Under the pieces are notes generated by a model. It searched no databases, was not told where the DNA came from, and saw nothing but the letters and a program-made list of their open reading frames with translations. From Actinoallomurus sp. (GTDB lineage Bacteria; Actinomycetota; Actinomycetes; Streptosporangiales; Streptosporangiaceae), in NCBI GenBank assembly GCA_025964685.1, contig JAOPYG010000103.1, positions 1 to 38,593 of the forward strand: a stretch of 38,593 nucleotides of DNA, in the 5' to 3' direction. Positions 32,396 through 38,593 of the stretch are shown here, piece by piece. The translations under genes and the position numbers were made by a program. Numbering within the stretch: position 1 is the stretch's first letter; every line of letters begins with the position of its first letter.

Positions 32396-34935
32396 CAGCC
32401 CATCCTCAGCTGGCGGACCGGAGGGTCGCGGAGCTCGATCGCGATGTCATCGGCGAAGCAGCGGAGCCAGAACGGCCTCGGCAGCCGGGGCATCGCGGCC
32501 TGGAGGCGCGTGGGTACCTCCACGTCGTCCCAGCTCATCACCGTTTCGCCGTCCGCCGGTCGCTGGGGGAGCGGGCCGGAGCGCGCGACCAGGACGAGCC
32601 GCCGCACCCGGGTCGCCGGCGTGATCGGTGCGGTCAGCGTGACGATCAGCGGGCCGCGCAGGCGTGGCCGCCGGAGCTCGTAGCCGACGATCGCGTGGCC
32701 GGGTACCACCGCCTCGACCGGTGTGCCGGTGACGCGGCGGCCGTACGCGGTGGCGGCCGCCGCGACCTCGATGGTCACCGCCTCGCCTTCGGGCGAGGGG
32801 AGGCGTACGCCGCCGTGGGCGTCGTAGCCGGCCCGGCCGACCGGCAGCCGGTGCGTCTCGCCGTCGCCGGAGTGCCAGCACACCTCGGCCTCGGTGACGT
32901 CCGGCGGCCAGTCGAAGCCCAGCATGATGACATCGCCGCGTCGTTGGGTGACCAGCTCGCGCGGCGGTGTGAGGTTCACGTGGTCGCGGTGTGCGCCGAT
33001 CGTGGCGACGTCGCCGCTGACCGACACCGCGAGCAGCACGCCGGGGCCGGTGCGCACCGCGACGCCGCCGGGCACCGGCGCGGTGCGCAGGACGCGCCCG
33101 GCCCGGCGCACCTCTTCCACGGCGAGCGTCGTACCGGCGGGCCACGGCGGCGGGCCGTTCATCGCGACCATCTCCACCTGGCCGTGCCGGGGCTCGTCGT
33201 AGGTCACCACGAGGTGTCCGGCCGGGTCCTGCTCGACACTGAGGTCGCTGACGGGATCGGGCCGCGCGGCCGGGGTCGCCGCGGCGTGCACGCCGGGGGT
33301 GATGATCTCGTGTCCGTCGGCGCTGAGGTACGCGGCCGCGATCCGGTAGTGGTACGTCGTGCCGTTGGCGACCGTCTCGTCGCGGAAGCCGCCTCGTTCG
33401 GCCGGGATCGGCGTGCCGTCGCGGGTTACCAGGACGCGTACCGCCTCTGGCGGGCAGGCCCAGCGCGCCGCGACCACGCCGTCGGTGGCGCGCAGGAACA
33501 CGTCGGCGGGCTCCGGGCGTACGTGCAGCGGGCCGGCGACGGCGGGCGCGGAGGCCGCCGCGCCGCGTACCGCGAACACCGCGTAGTACAAAGGAGCGTT
33601 CAGCGGCGGCGCCGCGTCACGGGCGAAACCGTCGCCGGAGCGCAGCGTCTCGCCGTCACCGGGGTGACGGGGCACGCGCCCGAGGCAGCGGGCGACGATG
33701 TAGCCGATGTCGCCGACCCGTGACGGCGTCTGCGGCCACGACAGCGCCACCTCCGTGCCCTCGATCACCGCCTCGATCCGGCCGGGCGCGCGGGGCGGCA
33801 GCCCGGCCTGCAGGTCCGCCGCGCCGGGCAGGTCGCCGACGAGCCGCAGCGCGTCGGCGAGCCGCAGCCACGCCTCGTCGGGATCGGAGAGTACGAGCGC
33901 GGCGGCCTCCTGCCGCAGGGCGGTCGCCGCCGTGATGCGCCGCCGGGCCTCGGCGGCCAGGATCTCCGCGTCACCGGACAGCTCGGCCGCCCCTGCCACG
34001 TCGGCGAGCTCGGCGGCGGCGTGGATCTCCCCGGCGTCGATGAGGTCGCGCAGCCGCGCGGCCAGGCCGCCCGGCGTGCCGCTCTCGCGAAGGACCGAGA
34101 AGACCAGCCGCCGCGCGTGGTCGTCGTCCACGCCGAGGTCATCGGCGGCGAACCGGAGCAGCGCGCCCTGCGAGGCCCGCTGCTGGTGCCGCTCGCGCAG
34201 CCGCGCCACCACGTCGTAGAGGATCAGCTCACCGAGGCGGTCGCCGGCACCCTTCAGCGTGATGAGCACCGTGTCGGCGTTGGTGCGGTTGCCGTCGTGC
34301 GGCCGGCGGCTCCACTGTTCGCTCACCCGCCGGATCGCCGGGCGCAGGTCCGGTGTGCCCCCGAGCACCCGGCCGGCCCGCTTTTCGCCGGTGACGAACT
34401 CGCGCAGGTGACGCGCGCCCAGGGCGTCGAGCGCGTCGCGGGCGCGGGGATAGCCGGCGTACGGCGGCGCGGACGGCAGGACGTCGGGCTCGCGGATCTC
34501 GATCCCGGCCGCGCGGGCCAGCTCCGCCGCCTCGCCGCCGATCTCGCGCAGGTCACCGGGGGCCAGCATCGCCATCTCACCGGCGGCGTCGAGCAGCCGG
34601 TGGCGCAACTCCGCACGCCGGCGGTCGGTCTTGCCCGTGGCGGTGGTCAGCTCGGCGCGCAACGGCGCCAGGTCGCCCAGCACGGCCCGCTCGAACAGCG
34701 GTGCGAGCTTGAGATGGTCGCCCTCCAGCCGGTCGATGAGCCGCCGGAAGCGCAGCTGCCCCCGCGACTTGCGCCAGCACATCCGTACGCTCTTGACGCT
34801 TTCGGCCACCTCGCGGGAGTTGAGCGGCTCTATGAGGGCATAGCGCACGCGCAGGTCGTCAGGCGGCTGGTTGCCGGCCACCCGGGCGGGCTCCAGCACC
34901 TCACGGACATAACGTTGTTCGTCAAAGACCGGCAC
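32395..34935 (-). CDS. Large Fn3-like protein of the Hsp70/double-GTPase operon
   Basis: Protein of 846 residues with no signal peptide or TM segment. Residues 1-440 are mostly helical (for example LRFRRLIDRLEGDHLKLAPL), and the remainder is a series of beta-sandwich units with fibronectin-III character (EVALSWPQTPSRVGDIGYIV, TTYHYRIAAAYLSADGHE, VIMLGFDWPPDVTEAEVCW). No enzymatic motif was seen. It is probably an adaptor or client of the Hsp70, whose gene ends eight bases upstream. The GTG start at 34935 is the first after the Hsp70 stop; longer in-frame starts would overlap Hsp70 coding sequence. Confidence 0.7.
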   Translation of the reverse strand: MPVFDEQRYVREVLEPARVAGNQPPDDLRVRYALIEPLNSREVAESVKSVRMCWRKSRGQLRFRRLIDRLEGDHLKLAPLFERAVLGDLAPLRAELTTATGKTDRRRAELRHRLLDAAGEMAMLAPGDLREIGGEAAELARAAGIEIREPDVLPSAPPYAGYPRARDALDALGARHLREFVTGEKRAGRVLGGTPDLRPAIRRVSEQWSRRPHDGNRTNADTVLITLKGAGDRLGELILYDVVARLRERHQQRASQGALLRFAADDLGVDDDHARRLVFSVLRESGTPGGLAARLRDLIDAGEIHAAAELADVAGAAELSGDAEILAAEARRRITAATALRQEAAALVLSDPDEAWLRLADALRLVGDLPGAADLQAGLPPRAPGRIEAVIEGTEVALSWPQTPSRVGDIGYIVARCLGRVPRHPGDGETLRSGDGFARDAAPPLNAPLYYAVFAVRGAAASAPAVAGPLHVRPEPADVFLRATDGVVAARWACPPEAVRVLVTRDGTPIPAERGGFRDETVANGTTYHYRIAAAYLSADGHEIITPGVHAAATPAARPDPVSDLSVEQDPAGHLVVTYDEPRHGQVEMVAMNGPPPWPAGTTLAVEEVRRAGRVLRTAPVPGGVAVRTGPGVLLAVSVSGDVATIGAHRDHVNLTPPRELVTQRRGDVIMLGFDWPPDVTEAEVCWHSGDGETHRLPVGRAGYDAHGGVRLPSPEGEAVTIEVAAAATAYGRRVTGTPVEAVVPGHAIVGYELRRPRLRGPLIVTLTAPITPATRVRRLVLVARSGPLPQRPADGETVMSWDDVEVPTRLQAAMPRLPRPFWLRCFADDIAIELRDPPVRQLRMG

Positions 34936-34943
34936 GTCCGAGG

Positions 34944-36527
34944 TCAGTCCACGCGCATGTGGGCCAGGTCCGTACGGGACTCCTGCACCTCGTCCTCGGA
35001 CATGCCGCCGACGCGCACATCGAGGGTGAGCTGCTCCTCGGTCTCCTTTTCGACCGCGGTGACGTGCAGCAGCCCGGCGGTGTCGAGGGCGAACCTCACC
35101 AGGATGGGATAGCCGGCCGGCTTGCCGGGCGGGATCTTCAGCTCGCCGTCCGCGATCGGGTTGTTGTGCGCGACCTCGGTCGACTCCGCGCTGCCGGCCT
35201 GCTCGACCACGATGATCTTCACGATGGTCTGGTCTTCGTCGACGGTACCGAACTCGCGTGACTTGCCGCGCGGCAGCGCGTCGTTGGCGTGCACGAGGTG
35301 AACGACGTGCTCCTGCCCGGTGACCGGGTCGAGGGCGATGACGCCGAACGCGCGCGAGGCCACGGTCGTGATCTGGCGCGCCGCGATGCGCTCCTGTTCG
35401 GCCTCGGACAGACCGGCGCGGGAGGCCAGGTCGCGGGCCTTGTCGCCCTCGCCCTTGGCCAGCAGCTGGCGGTAGGTCTCCTCGAAGGCGTACAGCGCGG
35501 CGCCCTTGGCCACCGCGAGATCGGGATCTTGCAGCTTGGGCTTCAGCGACAGCTCGCTGGACAGCCGCTGGGGCACCGCGGGCATCTTGGTGGAGCCGCC
35601 GACGAGCACCAGGTCGTCGTAGTCGCTGACGCCCTTTTCCGCCGCCGTCGCGAGGGTGCGCCCGGTGATCTCGATGGTGCGGTCGAGCAGATCCCTGGTG
35701 ATCTCCTCGAACTTGTCCCGGGTCAGCTCGATCGTCGCGACCCGGCCCTCGTGCATGACGCGTACGACGTGCTGCGTGCGCACCGACAGGGCCTTCTTGG
35801 TCTCCTCCGCGTCGTGGCGGAGCTGCTGCTCGGTGTGGCGGTCCTCGAGCGGGTCGCCGACGTCGGGATGCTCCTCGCTGAAACGCTCGGCGAGGTATTC
35901 GACCAGCCGCGAGTCCCAGTCGGCGCCGCCGAGCTCGTGGTCGCCGTCGGTGCACACGACGCCGATGTCACCGTCGCGCAGGGTGATGACGGTCGTGTCG
36001 AACGTGCCGCCGCCCAGGTCGTACACCAGGATGGTGCGGTTCTGGTCGGGGTTGAGCACGCCGTAGGTGATCGCGGCGGCCACCGGCTCGGAGATGATGT
36101 CGATGACGTTGAGCCCGGCGATGTGCCCGGCCTTGCGGGTGGCGTCGCGCTCGGCCGCGCCGAAGTAGGCGGGTACCGTGATGACGACGTCGGTCGCCTC
36201 CTCGCCGGTCGTGGCGGTGGCGTCGGAGACCAGCTTGCGCAGGACGAACGCGGAGATCTCCTCGGGGGAGTAGTCGCGTCCGTGCAGGTCGCGGGTGACC
36301 TCGTGGCCCATGTCCCGCTTGATCAGGCTCACCACCAGCTCGGGGGAGAGCACGGCGGTGTCCTTGGCCGGCGCGCCGACCACGACGTTGTCCCCCGACT
36401 CGAAGTAGACGACCGACGGCGTCGTGTCGGTGCCCTCCATGTTGCGCAGGACCGTGGGACGTCCGACGTCGCCGATCCGCGCGATGCAGGAATGGGTCGT
36501 GCCAAGATCGATTCCGTAGACAGCCAT
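34944..36527 (-). CDS. Hsp70 (DnaK-like) chaperone lacking the C-terminal lid
   Basis: ATP-driven chaperone of 527 residues, against about 620-640 for housekeeping DnaK. The actin-like ATPase is intact: DLGTTHSC (7-14), YDLGGGTFD (169-177) and VGGSTKMP (309-316). A beta-type substrate-binding part follows (about 400-510, with GQEHVVHLVHANDALPRG and GLLHVTAVEKETEEQL). The protein then stops, so the helical lid and the C-terminal tail are missing. An insert between the ATPase and the beta domain (GEGDKARDLASRAGLSEAEQ) is unusual. GGAGGGG precedes the ATG, which is one base after the grpE stop. It is a system-dedicated paralogue. Confidence 0.92.
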   Translation of the reverse strand: MAVYGIDLGTTHSCIARIGDVGRPTVLRNMEGTDTTPSVVYFESGDNVVVGAPAKDTAVLSPELVVSLIKRDMGHEVTRDLHGRDYSPEEISAFVLRKLVSDATATTGEEATDVVITVPAYFGAAERDATRKAGHIAGLNVIDIISEPVAAAITYGVLNPDQNRTILVYDLGGGTFDTTVITLRDGDIGVVCTDGDHELGGADWDSRLVEYLAERFSEEHPDVGDPLEDRHTEQQLRHDAEETKKALSVRTQHVVRVMHEGRVATIELTRDKFEEITRDLLDRTIEITGRTLATAAEKGVSDYDDLVLVGGSTKMPAVPQRLSSELSLKPKLQDPDLAVAKGAALYAFEETYRQLLAKGEGDKARDLASRAGLSEAEQERIAARQITTVASRAFGVIALDPVTGQEHVVHLVHANDALPRGKSREFGTVDEDQTIVKIIVVEQAGSAESTEVAHNNPIADGELKIPPGKPAGYPILVRFALDTAGLLHVTAVEKETEEQLTLDVRVGGMSEDEVQESRTDLAHMRVD

Positions 36528-36528
36528 G

Positions 36529-37095
36529 TCAATCCCCTCCGGCCGGGTCGGCCGCCATCCGGGCGACGATGACCTCGGCCCGTCGAACGACCTTTTCGCC
36601 GCGGACGAAGCCGGTGCGCTGGACGGTCACGACCGTGCCGTCCAGCTCCACGTCGTCCACATCGCGTGTGCCGGCGGGGCGGTGCCTCGCCGGATCGAAC
36701 GGATCGCCCTCATCAACGGGCATGCGCTCGACCCCCGTGCGCGCGATGATCTCGGCCAGCTCGTCGGCGATCGCCGCCAAGAGCTTGGGTACGTGTGCAG
36801 GATCCGCCGTCTCCCGCTCCGACTCACGCCGGACCAGGTCATAGAGGCGGTAGAGCGATGTGCGGACCGGCTCGAAGGCGGACTGCAGCTCGTTGTGCCG
36901 CAGCCGCTGGTTCTCGTCGTGCAGCCGGTCGATGACGCGCTCGCGGTGCACGGCCCGATCATGCTCGCGGCCCGTCGTCCGCGCGAGGTCGGCCAGCACA
37001 CCGTGAATGCGGTCGAGGGATGCCTCAATGGACCCATCGGCGGAGGCCGACGGGGACCTGGTCCCGCCATTGGGGGAAGAGGGATCATCGGGCAT
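36529..37095 (-). CDS. grpE: GrpE-type nucleotide exchange factor
   Basis: Partner that would release ADP from the adjacent Hsp70. It has 188 residues: a disordered acidic and Ser/Pro N-terminus, a coiled-coil stretch (about 25-75) and the beta-rich head with MPVDEGDPFDPARH and a final VVRRAEVIVAR strand typical of GrpE. First gene of the operon. The ATG at 37095 has no Shine-Dalgarno sequence; TATGGT nine bases upstream could be a -10 box for a leaderless mRNA. An in-frame ATG at 37149 would add 18 residues. Confidence 0.85.
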   Translation of the reverse strand: MPDDPSSPNGGTRSPSASADGSIEASLDRIHGVLADLARTTGREHDRAVHRERVIDRLHDENQRLRHNELQSAFEPVRTSLYRLYDLVRRESERETADPAHVPKLLAAIADELAEIIARTGVERMPVDEGDPFDPARHRPAGTRDVDDVELDGTVVTVQRTGFVRGEKVVRRAEVIVARMAADPAGGD

Positions 37096-37700
37096 GGGAC
37101 TCGCACCATAACTCTGAGTGAGCAAACTCGCCACTCCCATTGTGTCCATGCCCGGATGCGGACACCAGCCTTATCGGCACTTCACTTGGCTCCGGCGGAA
37201 TTACTCATCGGTCCAGCTTGACAAGCCGTTGACTTCCAGAGCACCGCGAACTGGGACAGAACGGCACTGTTCCGGCAAGGCAATGGACCGGCCGATGGGC
37301 AGGCCCATCGCACCCGGCGAGCCATTTCCGAATTCCTCCCCGGAAAGGTCCGCACACCATCACGGACCTGGTGCTTCTCGCCTCCGTCGATGACCGGCCT
37401 TCGCGTTCCACACGCGCTCCCACCGCCCGGACCCGTCACCGGCGAACGACCGCGCCCGGCGATTACCGGCCCGCCGGTCGGCGCGTGGGAGGTATTCGCC
37501 GGAATCTCCGCTCAACCGCCGGAGACCGCCCCGCAAGCCGCGCGCTGCCGCTGGAGGTGGGGAGGTGCCACGCGACGTGGAGAGGTGGCGATGGCGAGTT
37601 CGGTGTGCGATGGGGGCGCGACGCCGTCGAGTGACTTGCCCGGCGATGTCGGTGCCGGGTCATCGCCGACGCCGCGGCCCGGCGGGCGGGTTCACCGCGC
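37096..37700. other. Intergenic stretch with no recognised gene
   Basis: About 600 bases between the GrpE gene and the MBL remnant. It should contain the promoter of the chaperone-GTPase operon. The open frames in it do not show consistent coding bias or known motifs. The end near 37690 may include more of the decayed MBL-fold gene. Confidence 0.4.
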
Positions 37701-37711
37701 GCGACCGGGCC

Positions 37712-37925
37712 GGCTTCGAGGTGAAGGTGTACGGGGCCCGGTCACCGACGTTCCCCGCTTCGGGAACGTCGGCCTTTCACCGACGACGCGGTGTTCCATC
37801 CGGGCGACGCGCTGACCGTTCCGCCGGATGTCGAGGTCGACACCCTGCTCCTGCCGGTTCCACGGTCGGTCACCTGGCCGACCACGTCCGCGAGGCCGTC
37901 CCTGACGGCCGAGCCGAGCCGTGGG
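37712..37925 (+). pseudogene. Remnant of an MBL-fold metallo-hydrolase gene
   Basis: Successive fragments of the C-terminal half of an MBL-fold hydrolase (UlaG-like) lie in different frames on the plus strand: GFEVKVYGAR from 37712, VPRFGNVG from 37750, DAVFHPGDALTVPPDVEVDT then LLLPV from 37785, and LADHVREAVPDG from 37874. Order and spacing follow the family, but at least three frameshifts and the missing N-terminal metal-binding half mean it cannot work. It runs into the 3' end of the convergent CvnD-type gene. Confidence 0.7.
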
Positions 37926-38540
37926 CTAGCGGACGGCCGCACCGGGCTGGCGCTGGCGCTCGGCCATGACGGACAGCACGTGCTCCACCAGCGTGATCAG
38001 TACCTGCTTGCCCGACTCGCGCTTGCGCACGTCGCACAGGATGACCGGGATCTTCGGGTCGAGGTCGAGGGCGGCCCGGATCTCCTCGGAGTCGTACCTC
38101 AGCGCGCCGTCGAAGCAGTTGACCCCGATGATGAACGGAAGCCGGCGGCGCTCGAAGTAGTCGATCGAGGGGAAGCAGTCGGCGAGACGCCGGGTGTCGG
38201 CCAGCACGACCGCGCCCAGGGCACCGAGCGCGAGCTCGTCCCACATGAACCAGAAGCGGTCCTGACCGGGCGTACCGAACAGGTAGAGGACCAGGCCGTC
38301 CCGGATGGTGATACGGCCGAAGTCCATCGCCACGGTCGTTGTGGTCTTGCGCTCCACGCCGGAGACGTCATCGACGCCGACGCTGCGGTCGGTGAGCTGT
38401 TCCTCGGTCCGCAGCGGCCGGATCTCGCTGACCGCGCCGACCATGCTGGTCTTGCCGACACCGAATCCACCCGCCACGAGGATCTTCACGGCGAGCGGCA
38501 TGGCAGCGCCCCGGGAGGGGTCAGAGCGCTTGGAGTCCAT
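37926..38540 (-). CDS. Conservon small GTPase (CvnD type)
   Basis: Ras/MglA-like nucleotide-binding protein of 204 residues, the last component of actinomycete conservons (sensor kinase, roadblock protein, DUF742 protein, GTPase), which act together at the membrane in development and signalling. P-loop GGFGVGKTS (24-32) and G3 FGTPGQDRF (89-97). The G4 motif is altered to GVNCFDG, as usual for the group. The ATG lies inside the end of the DUF742 gene (20-base overlap), so the two are coupled. A second in-frame ATG at 38501 is possible. Confidence 0.92.
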   Translation of the reverse strand: MDSKRSDPSRGAAMPLAVKILVAGGFGVGKTSMVGAVSEIRPLRTEEQLTDRSVGVDDVSGVERKTTTTVAMDFGRITIRDGLVLYLFGTPGQDRFWFMWDELALGALGAVVLADTRRLADCFPSIDYFERRRLPFIIGVNCFDGALRYDSEEIRAALDLDPKIPVILCDVRKRESGKQVLITLVEHVLSVMAERQRQPGAAVR

Positions 38541-38593
38541 TCAGCACTTCCTTCAAAAGCCGTTCATTGGGAAGACGATTGTCCGGCTCGGGC
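38521..38593 (-). CDS. DUF742 protein (CvnC type), C-terminal end only
   Basis: The last codons of the gene enter the window: PEPDNRLPNERLLKEVL then NGLQAL and a stop. The ending LLKEVLNGLQAL is the usual DUF742 terminus, and overlap with the CvnD start supports the assignment. These proteins carry a winged-helix-like domain and are the third conservon component. The rest lies beyond the right edge. Confidence 0.8.
   Translation of the reverse strand, partial: PEPDNRLPNERLLKEVLNGLQAL

Noticed and set aside
34936-35955. N-terminal extension of the Fn3-like gene
   Set aside because: The frame stays open into the Hsp70 gene in another frame, but the extension is Arg-rich with no domain, and the Hsp70 frame there is unmistakable.

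Overview
The window is high-GC (roughly 70% or more), densely coded actinomycete DNA with strong G/C bias at third codon positions. A conservon-type GTPase, two ydaO (c-di-AMP) riboswitches on cell-wall hydrolase genes, a Cys-type leader peptide and GTG starts all fit a filamentous actinomycete of the Streptomyces/Streptosporangiales type. A more exact placement cannot be made from this sequence. No rRNA, tRNA, CRISPR array, insertion sequence or phage gene was seen.

Layout. 1-5.2 kb: a secreted GH15 glucodextranase/glucoamylase-type enzyme (runs off the left edge), a secreted trypsin-like protease, an SDR oxidoreductase and a D,D-carboxypeptidase. 5.2-6.1 kb: remnant of a flavin monooxygenase gene, then a DoxX-family gene behind a perfect palindromic operator. 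6.3-8.5 kb: small lipoprotein, MarR regulator and a divergent homogentisate 1,2-dioxygenase-like gene. 8.7-14.4 kb: an isolated 24-codon reading frame, then a minus-strand oligopeptide ABC operon (substrate-binding protein, two permeases, fused double ATPase) led by a 29-residue Cys leader peptide and an attenuator-like set of pairing segments. 14.6-17.5 kb: PaaI thioesterase, an unrecognised protein and two tandem secreted-repeat lipoproteins. 17.5-22.6 kb: M50-like membrane protease, DegT-like PLP enzyme, a protein joining TPR-like repeats to an F420 glutamyl-ligase-like domain, and class II DAHP synthase. 22.8-25.5 kb: two peptidoglycan-hydrolase-type genes (NlpC/P60 and CHAP), each preceded by its own ydaO riboswitch. 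26-26.9 kb: quinone-oxidoreductase-like gene.

27-37.1 kb is the most remarkable part: one tightly packed minus-strand operon encoding GrpE, a lid-less Hsp70, a large Fn3-like protein, a 37-codon in-frame remnant, a zinc-ribbon GTPase, a GTPase-associated protein (GAP1-like) and a membrane-anchored zinc-ribbon GTPase. This matches the double-GTPase (DO-GTPase/GAP1) systems predicted by comparative genomics as NTP-dependent regulatory or conflict systems; to my knowledge their biochemical role is not established. The chaperone pair probably acts on, or is controlled by, the two GTPases. The 37-codon reading frame between the Fn3-like gene and the first GTPase gene keeps overlapping TGATG junctions at both ends and a C-terminal tail like that of its upstream neighbour, as if a paralogue had been removed by an in-frame internal deletion.

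37.7-38.6 kb: a frameshifted MBL-fold hydrolase remnant, then the last two genes of a conservon (DUF742 protein, cut by the window edge, and the CvnD-type GTPase).
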